Of a stretch of DNA of 64,000 nt, positions 8,040-15,990 are shown piece by piece. A program made the position numbers and the translations under genes. Under the pieces are notes generated by a model. It was not told where the DNA came from and did not search any database. It saw only the letters and a program-made list of their open reading frames with translations. How positions within the stretch are numbered: the stretch's first letter is position 1; each line of letters opens with the position of its first letter. This DNA comes from an uncultured Eubacteriales bacterium (GTDB lineage: Bacteria > Bacillota > Clostridia > Lachnospirales > Cellulosilyticaceae), in assembly GCA_900551325.1 (NCBI GenBank), contig URVM01000015.1, forward strand, positions 1-64,000, given 5' to 3'.

Positions 8040-8886
8040 TACTTTAGTTTGTGAAGTGGAAAAAGAAGAGAAAAAGTTAGCAAAGTTAAATCCATTTAAG
8101 TATGTATCTACTAAAGAAAAGATTATCTATGGAATAATAGGACTTATTGCATGCTCAACATTTGCAATGCTTATATGGATTTTATCATATATCTTTTTTA
8201 AAGGTATAGGTCATGTAGATATAGTAGGACTTATACCAGCTATTATTACAACTATTTATATGGTTGTTATGGGACTTACCATTGCAGTACCTATAGGGAT
8301 GGGAACATCTATTTATTTAAGTGAATATGCTAAACCATCAAAATTTGTAAAAGGATTACGTTTTGCAATAGAGTGTTTAGCAGCTGTTCCTTCTATATTA
8401 TTTGGTTTGTTTGGAATGATGTTCTTTGTAACACAAATGAAGATGGGGTATAGCGTACTAGCTGGCGGTTTAACAGTAGCTCTTATGATCTTACCAACAG
8501 TAGTAAAAACTACTGAAGAAGCTTTAAGAACAGTACCTGTAAGTTATCGTGAAGGTTCACTTGCACTTGGAGCTTCTAAATTTGCAACGATTATGAAGGT
8601 TGTTTTACCAAGTGCTGTACCAGGGATTTTAACAGGTATCGTATTGAGTATGGGACGTATTATTGGTGAGACGGCAGCTATTTATTTAACAGCAGGTATG
8701 GTATTTAGAGTACCGGAAAATATGATGGAATCAGGTAGAACTTTATCTGTACATTTATACATGTTAGCAAAAGAAGGTATTTCTTTAGAAGAAACTTATG
8801 GTACAGCTATTATTTTACTTTTAGTTGTATTAACACTTAACTTATTAACTTATGTAATTGGAAGGAAGATGAAAAATGGAAAATAG
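8023..8886 (+). CDS. pstA: Phosphate ABC transporter permease PstA
   Basis: The partner membrane subunit of PstC. It begins at a GTG behind GGGGGGAAA inside the 3' end of pstC. It has six transmembrane segments, PSILFGLFGMMF, and the EAA loop VPVSYREGSLALGASKFATI, very similar to that of PstC, followed by GRIIGETAA. The first ~35 residues form a charged cytoplasmic tail before the first helix. The gene ends 11 bases inside pstB, continuing the chain of overlaps in this operon. Confidence 0.95.
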   Translation: MEAKLNTLVCEVEKEEKKLAKLNPFKYVSTKEKIIYGIIGLIACSTFAMLIWILSYIFFKGIGHVDIVGLIPAIITTIYMVVMGLTIAVPIGMGTSIYLSEYAKPSKFVKGLRFAIECLAAVPSILFGLFGMMFFVTQMKMGYSVLAGGLTVALMILPTVVKTTEEALRTVPVSYREGSLALGASKFATIMKVVLPSAVPGILTGIVLSMGRIIGETAAIYLTAGMVFRVPENMMESGRTLSVHLYMLAKEGISLEETYGTAIILLLVVLTLNLLTYVIGRKMKNGK

Positions 8887-9628
8887 CATTATAAGTGTAT
8901 CAGATTTATCCTTCTATTATGGGCACTTTAAAGCGTTAAAAAATATTAACATGGAAATTAAGAAGAATGAAGTACTAGCTTTTATTGGTCCTTCAGGTTG
9001 TGGGAAATCAACTTTTCTTCGTATTTTAAATCGTATGAGTGATTTAGTAGATGATACAAAGGTAGAAGGAAGTATTAAGTTTAAGGGACAAGATATTTTC
9101 AATATGAATCCTATTGAACTTAGAAAAGGAGTAGGTATGGTATTCCAAAAACCTAATCCTTTCCCAATGAGTATTTATGATAATATTGCTTATGGACCTC
9201 GTATGCAAGGTATCAAAAAGAAAAGTGAACTCGATCAAATTGTTGAAGATAGCTTAAAAAAGGCAGCTATATGGGATGAAGTAAAAGAGCATTTACGTAA
9301 AAGTGCTACAAGCCTTTCAGGTGGGCAACAACAACGTATTTGTATTGCACGTAGTATTGCGATGAATCCAGAAGTATTACTTATGGACGAACCTACATCA
9401 GCGCTTGACCCTATTTCAACATTAAAAATAGAAGAACTTATAAATGAACTTAAGAAACAGTACACAATTGTAATTGTTACGCATAATATGCAACAGGCGG
9501 CGCGTATTTCAGACCAAACAGCTTTCTTCTTAATGGGAGAGTTAGTAGAAATCGGTCCAACACAGAAGATATTTGATCAACCACGTGACGAACGAACAGA
9601 AGACTATATTACAGGTAGATTTGGCTAA
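8876..9628 (+). CDS. pstB: Phosphate ABC transporter ATP-binding protein PstB
   Basis: The ATPase that drives phosphate uptake through PstCA. All motifs are present: Walker A GPSGCGKST (about 38-46), Q-loop in VFQKPNPFPMSIYDNIAYGPR (shortened here in meaning to the PstB-type KPNPFPMS stretch), signature LSGGQQQR, Walker B LLMDEPTSALDP and the switch His in IVTHNM. The KPNPFPMSIYDN stretch is characteristic of PstB rather than other importers. At 250 residues the length is standard. The start lies inside pstA, after GGAAGGATG. phoU follows after 15 bases. Confidence 0.96.
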   Translation: MENSIISVSDLSFYYGHFKALKNINMEIKKNEVLAFIGPSGCGKSTFLRILNRMSDLVDDTKVEGSIKFKGQDIFNMNPIELRKGVGMVFQKPNPFPMSIYDNIAYGPRMQGIKKKSELDQIVEDSLKKAAIWDEVKEHLRKSATSLSGGQQQRICIARSIAMNPEVLLMDEPTSALDPISTLKIEELINELKKQYTIVIVTHNMQQAARISDQTAFFLMGELVEIGPTQKIFDQPRDERTEDYITGRFG

Positions 9629-9643
9629 AAGGAGAAGGGGAAC

Positions 9644-10303
9644 ATGGCAATAAGAAGAGTATTTGAAAAAGAGTTAGACGAGCTTAGATTAGAAATGGTA
9701 AAGATGGGGAATCAAGTAGAAGAACTTGTGACTAATACAATAGAAGCAGTTACTACACAAAATAAAGAACTTGCAAAAAGAGTCATTGCTAGTGATGATT
9801 TAATAGATGATATGGAAGTTGAAATCGAAAAGAAATGTCTTAGTCTTATTACACATCAACAACCTATTGCAAAAGATTTAAGACTTATTATGTCCATACT
9901 TAAAAGTGTAACAGATATGGAACGTATAGGTGACCACTGTGAAGATATTTGTACTTATAGTCTAACAATTGAAGATGGGGTATGGAATAAAGAAATTGCA
10001 TATAAAAGACATATTGAGAAGATGGCTGGACATGTGCGTGATATGCTTGCTACAACACTAGATAATTTTATGCAAAGAGATTTAGATAAACTTCACGCTA
10101 TTTGTAAATATGATGATCAAATCGATGCTGAGTTTACAAAAATCTTTAAAGAAATTACTATTGAAATGAGTAAGAATAGCGAATTTATTCCAAGTGGGGC
10201 AAGTTATATTATGATCATTAAATACTTAGAGCGTATAGCAGATCATATTACCAATATAGCAGAATGGCTTATCTATAACTTAACTGGTGAGTATAGTAAT
10301 TAA
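9644..10303 (+). CDS. phoU: Phosphate transport regulator PhoU
   Basis: A cytoplasmic helical protein that links Pst transporter activity to phosphate signalling and restrains uptake. The 219 residues form two repeated three-helix PhoU domains; the metal-binding style motif appears as SVTDMERIGDHCEDIC (about 87-102) and again as KYLERIADHITNIAEWL (about 192-208). This twin E-R-I-x-D-H pattern is diagnostic. It is the last gene of the operon, followed by a perfect hairpin terminator. No phoP/phoR pair is present in the window, so the sensor must lie elsewhere. Confidence 0.95.
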   Translation: MAIRRVFEKELDELRLEMVKMGNQVEELVTNTIEAVTTQNKELAKRVIASDDLIDDMEVEIEKKCLSLITHQQPIAKDLRLIMSILKSVTDMERIGDHCEDICTYSLTIEDGVWNKEIAYKRHIEKMAGHVRDMLATTLDNFMQRDLDKLHAICKYDDQIDAEFTKIFKEITIEMSKNSEFIPSGASYIMIIKYLERIADHITNIAEWLIYNLTGEYSN

Positions 10304-10312
10304 ATACTAAAC

Positions 10313-10346
10313 AAAGAAGCAGGCTACATATGTAGCCTGCTTCTTT
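10313..10346. terminator. Bidirectional terminator, phoU / FMN-bind-like gene
   Basis: A perfect 34-base palindrome (AAAGAAGCAGGCTACAT and its complement) lies between the convergent genes ending at 10303 and 10351. It has T-rich sequence on the 3' side for both strands. Confidence 0.9.
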
Positions 10347-10350
10347 ATGC

Positions 10351-10971
10351 TTATTCTTGAGCTGAACCTTCTGTTACTGGAGTATCAGAAGGAGTAGCTT
10401 CTTCAACTTCTCCCATCTCGTCAGATATGATTTGATCAGATAGAACATCTTCAGCTAAAGTTTCTTCTGATTTATTTTCTGCCATATCTTCTTGGGTTTC
10501 TTCAGTAATAGCTTCAAGGAGAGGTACTTCGTAAGTAGTAGTAAGAACAGCGTTGCTTTCCTCAGAAAGAGCTATCTTTACAGCATCCATTAAAATGCTA
10601 GTAGATGCGGAAACATTACTTGTTTCAGGAAGCTCAGTAGATTGGGTTGAGGTTATGTAATCGTTAACAAAAGAAATGCTTTCATTCAAACCTGAATATA
10701 AAGCTCTCTCAGTTTCATCAAATCCATCTAAAGCGATAGAAGTGATTTGTTTGTCCTTGATTTCCACTACAAGATCCATATCAGCATCTGTAAAAGAAAT
10801 GTTTGCTATGTACATACCATCCTCATAGCTGTTATCGGGTGCAAAGGTTGGCGCTGTATCGTTGCTACCTTTCAACATAAAGAAAGAAAAAGCAGCGATG
10901 ACAACGAGTAACATGATAAATGGGATTTTGAGGTCATTCAATTTGAAGACCATAAATTTGGGACGAGACAT
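10351..10971 (-). CDS. Membrane-anchored protein with FMN-bind-like domain
   Basis: Function not established. The 206-residue protein has a short basic N-terminus, one transmembrane helix (about 16-34), then an extracytoplasmic domain starting DGMYIANISF. The pattern DGMY...ITSIALDGF...NVSASTSILMDAVKIAL resembles the FMN-bind domain (DGxY ... SGATxTSxAIxxAVxxAL), with SASTS in place of the usual SGATxTS, so flavinylation is uncertain. The last ~60 residues are an acidic, Ser/Thr/Glu-rich, probably disordered tail. GGAGGG precedes the ATG. It is a single-gene unit on the minus strand, convergent with phoU. The fold assignment is inference from the motif spacing only. Confidence 0.6.
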   Translation of the reverse strand: MSRPKFMVFKLNDLKIPFIMLLVVIAAFSFFMLKGSNDTAPTFAPDNSYEDGMYIANISFTDADMDLVVEIKDKQITSIALDGFDETERALYSGLNESISFVNDYITSTQSTELPETSNVSASTSILMDAVKIALSEESNAVLTTTYEVPLLEAITEETQEDMAENKSEETLAEDVLSDQIISDEMGEVEEATPSDTPVTEGSAQE

Positions 10972-11076
10972 TGTTACCCTCCTTTAAAATATAAGATGTC
11001 CTACTACATATATATATGAAAATCGGACAAATATATGCTTGTATTTTTTCAAAAAATAAAAGTTAGAGAAAGAAAA

Positions 11077-11120
11077 TTTTTCGAACATTTAAAAAAAATA
11101 ATTAGAAAATGTTCGAAAAA
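11077..11120 (+). promoter_or_regulatory. Candidate PurR operator (inverted PurBox pair)
   Basis: TTTTTCGAACATTT (11077-11090) faces its exact inverse AAATGTTCGAAAAA (11107-11120) across a 16-base spacer. Bacillus-type PurR binds two 14-base PurBoxes with a CGAAC core in inverted orientation separated by 16-17 bases, so sequence, orientation and spacing all fit. It ends four bases before the -35 of the purine permease promoter. Confidence 0.75.
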
Positions 11121-11124
11121 CCTA

Positions 11125-11151
11125 TTGACCAAATGAAAATTGTATTATAAT
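11125..11151 (+). promoter_or_regulatory. Promoter of the purine permease gene
   Basis: TTGACC (11125-11130) and TATAAT (11146-11151) are separated by 15 bases; a TAATAT two bases further on would give 17. The promoter is immediately downstream of the PurBox pair and 63 bases before the GTG start. Confidence 0.65.
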
Positions 11152-11213
11152 ATAAATATATAAATTGAAACAATAAATATTAAATATAAAAGATATCAAG
11201 GGAGGATTTCGTA

Positions 11214-12563
11214 GTGGAAAAGTTTTTTAAATTACAAGAAAACAAAACTACAATTAAGACAGAGATTTTAGCTGGAATCACTACTTTTATGACAATGGCA
11301 TACATATTAGCAGTTAACCCAGATATTTTAAGTGTAGCAGGAATGGATAAACATGGGGTATTTGTAGCTACTGTTCTTGCATCTATTATTGGTACAGTTG
11401 CAATGGCTCTTTTAGCAAATTACCCATTTGCACTTGCTCCAGGTATGGGACTTAATGCTTTCTTTGCATTTACTGTATGTGGTGTAATGGGATATAGTTG
11501 GCAATTTGCTTTATTTGCAGTATTTGTAGAAGGTATTATCTTTATCCTTTTAACAGCAGGGAATATCCGTGAAGCACTTTTTAATGCTATTCCAAAATGT
11601 ATGAAATATGCGGTAAGTGCTGGTATTGGATTATTCATTGCTTTTGTTGGGCTTAAAGGTGCAGGCGTTATCGTATCAGATAGTGCTACATTCTTAGCAC
11701 TTGGAAATATGACAACACCACAAACAGTACTTTGTATGTTAGGGGTAATTTTAATCGTTGTTCTTATGAAACGTAATGTACCAGGGGCAGTACTTATTGG
11801 TATTATTGTAACTTATGCTTTAGGAATAGTAGCACAACTTACAGGTTGGTATGTAGTAGATGTTGAAGCAGGTGTTTATTCACTTATACCAGACTTTGCA
11901 GCAAGCCAGGGGCTTTTCGGTGGTCTAAATAAAGTAGCTTTCCAGTTCCCACAAATGAGTGAAGTATTTGGCAGTGCCGAGAGTATTATATCTTTCTGTG
12001 TTATCGTATTTTCATTCTTATTCGTAGATTTATTTGATACATTAGGTACACTTATTGGTGTAGCAACAAAAGCTGATTATTTAGATGAAAACGGTGAATT
12101 ACCTCGTGTTAAGCAAGCTTTATTTGCAGATGCTGTAGGTACAACAGCAGGTGCTCTTCTAGGTACATCAACTGTAACAACTTTCGTTGAAAGTAGTGCA
12201 GGTGTTATCGCTGGTGGACGTACAGGTCTTACAGGTATTTCTACAGCAGTATGTTTTGCTCTTGCATTATTTGCAGCACCTATTTTCATTGCTATTCCAT
12301 CATTTGCAACAGCTCCAGCACTTATCGTAGTAGGTGTATTAATGCTTGAAAGTATTGTGAAGGTAGACTTTAGTGATATTACAGAAGCACTTCCAGCTTT
12401 CTTAACATTAATTATGATGCCTCTTGCATATAGTATTTCAGAAGGTATCGTATTCGGTGGTATTTCTTACGTATTAGTAAAAGTATTTACAGGTAAATCA
12501 AAAGACGTAAGTGTTGTAATGTACATCTTAGCAGTACTTTTCACAATTAAACTCATTGTTTAA
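11214..12563 (+). CDS. pbuG: Purine permease, AzgA/PbuG family (hypoxanthine/guanine)
   Basis: A proton-coupled importer of purine bases in the AzgA-like branch of NCS2 transporters. The N-terminus FFKLQENKTTIKTEILAG and the segment TTFMTMAYILAVNPDIL are hallmarks of PbuG/AzgA proteins, as is FAFTVCGVMGYSW. About 12-14 hydrophobic segments cover its 449 residues. Conserved substrate-site regions appear as FVDLFDTLGTLIGVA (about 262-276) and STVTTFVESSAGVIAGGRTGLT (a transport-motif region near 315-336). Translation starts at GTG 11214 behind GGGAGGA. A PurBox pair precedes it and purH follows, so it belongs to purine metabolism. Hypoxanthine/guanine versus adenine specificity cannot be settled from sequence. 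Confidence 0.9.
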   Translation: MEKFFKLQENKTTIKTEILAGITTFMTMAYILAVNPDILSVAGMDKHGVFVATVLASIIGTVAMALLANYPFALAPGMGLNAFFAFTVCGVMGYSWQFALFAVFVEGIIFILLTAGNIREALFNAIPKCMKYAVSAGIGLFIAFVGLKGAGVIVSDSATFLALGNMTTPQTVLCMLGVILIVVLMKRNVPGAVLIGIIVTYALGIVAQLTGWYVVDVEAGVYSLIPDFAASQGLFGGLNKVAFQFPQMSEVFGSAESIISFCVIVFSFLFVDLFDTLGTLIGVATKADYLDENGELPRVKQALFADAVGTTAGALLGTSTVTTFVESSAGVIAGGRTGLTGISTAVCFALALFAAPIFIAIPSFATAPALIVVGVLMLESIVKVDFSDITEALPAFLTLIMMPLAYSISEGIVFGGISYVLVKVFTGKSKDVSVVMYILAVLFTIKLIV

Positions 12564-12596
12564 GATTTATAGATTAAATTAAAAGTAAATAAGTTT

Positions 12597-12665
12597 CTAT
12601 ATAACTGACGGATAAGCAGAATGAACTGCGGGGAGTATAGAAATGTAAAGTCGACCGTCTGGGCA
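12597..12665 (+). ncRNA. ZTP (pfl) riboswitch upstream of purH
   Basis: The 3' conserved element CCGTCTGGGCA (12655-12665) is the hallmark of the ZTP/pfl riboswitch, and the upstream segment has the partner GACGG (12607-12611) and the GCGGGGAGT element (12628-12636). GACGG pairs with CCGTC to form the ligand-stabilised pseudoknot or helix. The class senses ZTP/ZMP (AICAR), the substrate of purH, and the next gene is purH. The switch overlaps the 5' arm of a terminator, so binding should turn expression on. Confidence 0.92.
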
Positions 12666-12700
12666 CTACTTATTTAGGTAGAGTTCAGACGGTCTTTTTA
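12653..12700 (+). terminator. ZTP riboswitch expression-platform terminator
   Basis: GACCGTCTG (12653-12661) pairs with CAGACGGTC (12686-12694), followed by TTTTTATTT. The 5' arm uses the same CCGTC bases that the riboswitch pairs with GACGG, so the two structures exclude each other. Confidence 0.9.
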
Positions 12701-12800
12701 TTTACATAAAACGCCATCATAAGAGACTAAACTTTATACTAGAAGATTATTAGATTTAAAAAATCATAAATCATATAGGTAAAAGTAAAGGAGAGAAAAC

Positions 12801-14351
12801 ATGAGAGCATTAATCAGTGTATCAGACAAAACAGGGATTGTAACATTTGCAAGAGAGCTTGTAGCACTTGGAGTAGAAATTATTTCTACAGGGGGAACTT
12901 TTAATGCATTAAAAGAAGATGGGGTACCAGTAATGGGCATTTCTGATGTTACAGGTTTCCCTGAATGTTTAGATGGGCGTGTCAAAACATTACATCCTGC
13001 TATTCATGCAGGGATTTTAAATATAAGAGAAAATGAAGAACATCAAAAGCAAATGGAAGATTTGCAAATTGAAAATATAGATATGGTTATTGTGAACTTA
13101 TATCCATTTAAACAAACAATTTTAAAGCCAGGGGTAAGTCTTTTAGAAGCTATAGAAAATATTGATATTGGGGGACCAACTATGCTTCGCTCTGCTGCTA
13201 AAAATAATCAAGATGTAACTGTTATAGTAGATCCTAAAGATTATGCCGTTGTTTTAGAAGAGTTAAAAGAAAAAGGTAAAGTAAGTAAAGAAACTAACTT
13301 TTATTTAGCTACAAAGGTATTTGAACATACTGCAAACTATGATGCAATGATTGCTAGTTATTTAAGAGAACAAAGAGGAGACTATAGTTTACCAGATACT
13401 TTAACAATGACCTTTGAAAAAGTACAAGATATGCGTTATGGGGAAAATCCTCATCAAACTGCAGCTTTCTACAAAGAAGTAGGTAAGACAAAAGGCACAT
13501 TAGCACAGGCTATACAACTAAATGGTAAAGAACTTTCCTATAATAATATTAATGATGCAAATGGTGCTCTTGAGCTTCTAAGAGAGTTTCATGAGCCAGC
13601 TGTAGTAGCAGTAAAGCATGCTAATCCATGTGGCGTTGGCATAGGGAAAAATGTATATGAAGCTTATGAAAAGGCTTATAAGGCAGACCCAGTTTCCATA
13701 TTTGGAGGAATTATTGTAGCTAACCAAGTAATTGATAGAAAGACAGCCGAAGAAATGGCAAAAATCTTCTTTGAAATAGTAATAGCTCCAGACTATGAAG
13801 AAGAAGCACTAGAAGTATTTAAACTTAAAAAGAATCTTCGTGTATTAAAATTAGAAGATATTAAGTACAGTGATCCTCATGCTTTAACAATGAAGAAGGT
13901 AGATGGTGGCCTAATCGTTCAAGAAAAAGACTTAGAACTTTTAATTGAAGATGAAATAAAGGTAGTAACAAAGAGAGCACCTTCTAAAGAAGAAATGGAA
14001 GATTTACGTTTTGCTTGGAAACTGGTTAAGCATGTTAAATCCAATGGTATTGCTCTTGCAAAAGATGGCATGTCAGTAGGAATTGGTGGAGGGCAAACCA
14101 ATCGTATATGGGCAACAAATCAAGCCATTGAACATGGCAAAGAGTTTTTAGGGGAAGAGGGTGTTCGTGGAAGTGTACTGGCATCAGATGCATTCTTTCC
14201 TTTTGATGACTGTGTAGAAGCAGCAGCAAAAGCAGGAATTACAGCTATTATTCAACCAGGTGGATCTATTCGAGATGAGGATTCTATTAGAGCATGTGAT
14301 GCAGCAGGGATTGCTATGATTTTTACGGGAATGAGACATTTTAAGCATTAA
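12801..14351 (+). CDS. purH: Bifunctional AICAR transformylase / IMP cyclohydrolase
   Basis: Catalyses the last two steps of IMP synthesis: formylation of AICAR with 10-formyl-THF and ring closure of FAICAR. The N-terminal IMP cyclohydrolase domain (about 1-195) shows SDKTGIV, STGGT and GRVKTLHPAIHAGIL. The C-terminal transformylase domain has the catalytic KHANPCG (about 273-279), SDAFFPFDD and IIQPGGSIRDEDSI. At 516 residues it is full length and ends MIFTGMRHFKH as in most homologues. It is the only de novo purine gene in the window, controlled by the ZTP riboswitch in front, and next to a purine permease. Confidence 0.97.
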   Translation: MRALISVSDKTGIVTFARELVALGVEIISTGGTFNALKEDGVPVMGISDVTGFPECLDGRVKTLHPAIHAGILNIRENEEHQKQMEDLQIENIDMVIVNLYPFKQTILKPGVSLLEAIENIDIGGPTMLRSAAKNNQDVTVIVDPKDYAVVLEELKEKGKVSKETNFYLATKVFEHTANYDAMIASYLREQRGDYSLPDTLTMTFEKVQDMRYGENPHQTAAFYKEVGKTKGTLAQAIQLNGKELSYNNINDANGALELLREFHEPAVVAVKHANPCGVGIGKNVYEAYEKAYKADPVSIFGGIIVANQVIDRKTAEEMAKIFFEIVIAPDYEEEALEVFKLKKNLRVLKLEDIKYSDPHALTMKKVDGGLIVQEKDLELLIEDEIKVVTKRAPSKEEMEDLRFAWKLVKHVKSNGIALAKDGMSVGIGGGQTNRIWATNQAIEHGKEFLGEEGVRGSVLASDAFFPFDDCVEAAAKAGITAIIQPGGSIRDEDSIRACDAAGIAMIFTGMRHFKH

Positions 14352-14373
14352 ATGGGGGATTAAAATAAGGTAT

Positions 14374-14405
14374 TAAAAGAAGGTATAAAAACATATACCT
14401 TCTTT
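14374..14405 (+). terminator. Terminator after purH
   Basis: AAAAGAAGGTATA pairs with TATACCTTCTTTT across a short A-rich loop, giving an A-run/T-run hairpin just after the purH stop. Confidence 0.85.
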
Positions 14406-14529
14406 TAATTAGTTTAAAATACAAAAATATATGGAAAAAAATAGAAATAAATCAAAATGTACTTTAAATTTTAATTAAACCATGGTAAAATGAGATATAA
14501 ATTGGTTATTTTGTAAGGGGGGGAAAGCT

Positions 14530-15051
14530 ATGGATATCGATGCAAGGATGCATGGAATTTCCAATACGCTTAAAGAACTTAAAAACTACACAGATGTAGA
14601 AGGTTTTATCACAGATTTAGAGTATCATGTAGGTCAGCTATCATATTTTTATGATGAGCTAACACCTAAACAGACAGGGGACCCATCAACAACATTTTAT
14701 AGGCCGAAACATATACCTAGAGTACATCAAATTGCTTACTTTAATTTAACACGTGGTTTTCCAAAAGAACTTTATGGGGGACATTGGTGCTATGTATTTA
14801 AATACTTTAAGAGCAAATTTGTTGTTATTCCAACAACTTCAGTGAAGGCAGACTCATTACCACCGGATCCAGAATTTCAACTAGACATAGCGGTTAATAA
14901 CTTTAAGAACGGAATGCTTACAAGATTACAGCTAAGTGATATGCGTACAGTAGATATACAAAGACTTTACTGTGGAAAAGGGTTTTATGATGTTATAACA
15001 GATAGAGAATATATTGTACAAAATGTTAATAAAATGCTTTTAGACAAATAA
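14530..15051 (+). CDS. Solitary PemK/MazF-like protein
   Basis: A 173-residue cytoplasmic protein. The middle part looks like the MazF/PemK beta-barrel: GHWCYVFKYFKSKFVVIPTT resembles the GxxRPVVVI...VIVAPITS core, and MLTRLQLSDMRTVDIQRL resembles the later strand with a basic residue and the VDxxRL ending. An extra ~75-residue N-terminal region (helical, with a FITDLEYHVGQLSYFYDEL stretch) is not part of a minimal toxin. No antitoxin gene lies next to it, so it may be a chromosomal relative with another job. It has its own promoter region and terminator. The fold call is inference from local similarity. Confidence 0.5.
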   Translation: MDIDARMHGISNTLKELKNYTDVEGFITDLEYHVGQLSYFYDELTPKQTGDPSTTFYRPKHIPRVHQIAYFNLTRGFPKELYGGHWCYVFKYFKSKFVVIPTTSVKADSLPPDPEFQLDIAVNNFKNGMLTRLQLSDMRTVDIQRLYCGKGFYDVITDREYIVQNVNKMLLDK

Positions 15052-15072
15052 TGGGGAGAAATATAAAAATTT

Positions 15073-15111
15073 AAGATAGCGAAAGTGGAAACACTTTGCT
15101 ATCTTTTTTTT
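15073..15111 (+). terminator. Terminator after the MazF-like gene
   Basis: AAGATAGCGAAAGTG pairs with CACTTTGCTATCTT over a GAAA-type loop, followed by TTTTTTT. Confidence 0.92.
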
Positions 15112-15159
15112 ATTTACTTTAATTGTATTAAAAATAAAGTAACTTAATAAATAATAATA

Positions 15160-15188
15160 TTGTACATGGGTACAAAAAAATATATAAT
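15160..15188 (+). promoter_or_regulatory. Promoter with palindrome over the -35 (SGNH-like gene)
   Basis: TTGTAC (15160-15165), 17-base spacer, TATAAT (15183-15188). The -35 is the left half of the palindrome TTGTAC-ATGG-GTACAA (15160-15175), a plausible repressor operator. It lies 47 bases before the start at 15235. Confidence 0.6.
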
Positions 15189-15234
15189 GGGTAATGAAAC
15201 TTAAGTTTAGAGAATAATGGTGGAGGAATGACAT

Positions 15235-15879
15235 ATGATCAAAACAACTATAGTAGGATATGGTAAGGTAAATACTAAAATGTTTGAGAACTATATGGAT
15301 AAGTTAGAACACTATCTACCTTTATACTATCCCAACATATCTTGGCAATTTATGCATGTCAGAATGAAGGAGGGGACTATTAAAAAGTATAGTGAAGCAT
15401 TAAAAGAAAAAGTTCTCATACATCATCCTAATATAGTTTTTATTGAATTAAGTATAGATGAGATGTATACCAACACTTCAAGCTTTGTTTCATTAGACAC
15501 GTATGAGCAGGAGATAGAAGATTTAATAAATAAAATTAAAAGTCATAGCAACCATACAGGCTTAAATGGATGTATGCCTATCCCTATATTAATTACACCC
15601 CTACCATTAAGGGAATGTGATAAAAAAGAAGAGTGTAGTAATAGCCGTATTAGTCAATACATTTATAGAGCTAAAATGGTAGCAAAAAGAACTAATTGTC
15701 CTGTAGTAGATTTATTTGGTGCTATGAGGAAGTTAATAAGCTATGAAGAAAACTACTTATGTAAGGAAGAAAATAGTTTAAATGAAAAAGGATTAGATTT
15801 ACTTTATGATATGGTATTTATAGAGTTAACAAGATTAATTAATTACCAAGGTGTACTTAAAAACCGTTTTGTAGAATAA
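15235..15879 (+). CDS. SGNH/GDSL-like protein lacking the GDS serine
   Basis: I do not recognise a specific function. The 214-residue cytoplasmic protein begins MIKTTIVGYGKVN, where an SGNH hydrolase would have the GDS nucleophile block; here the position reads GYG, so no catalytic serine is visible. Other SGNH-like features remain: a strand IVFIELSIDEMYTN in the block III position, PIPILITPLPLRE, CPVVDLFGAM and, near the end, SLNEKGLDLLYDMV, which resembles the HLNxxGHxxLA block V with His replaced by Ser. It is probably a pseudo-enzyme or carbohydrate/peptide-binding relative. It is a single gene between its own promoter and a bidirectional terminator. Confidence 0.45.
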   Translation: MIKTTIVGYGKVNTKMFENYMDKLEHYLPLYYPNISWQFMHVRMKEGTIKKYSEALKEKVLIHHPNIVFIELSIDEMYTNTSSFVSLDTYEQEIEDLINKIKSHSNHTGLNGCMPIPILITPLPLRECDKKEECSNSRISQYIYRAKMVAKRTNCPVVDLFGAMRKLISYEENYLCKEENSLNEKGLDLLYDMVFIELTRLINYQGVLKNRFVE

Positions 15880-15940
15880 ACGAGGCTAAGCCTAAATATA
15901 TAAATAGGCGTATAATATATAAGCAATTTGTATAGATGAA

Positions 15941-15985
15941 AATGAGCTATAAAACTAATCAAAAGTTTAGTTTTATAGCTCATTT
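15941..15985. terminator. Bidirectional terminator between convergent genes
   Basis: AATGAGCTATAAAACTAA (15941-15958) pairs perfectly with TTAGTTTTATAGCTCATT (15967-15984). It serves the gene ending at 15879 and the minus-strand gene ending at 15991. Confidence 0.9.
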
Positions 15986-15990
15986 GTTTA

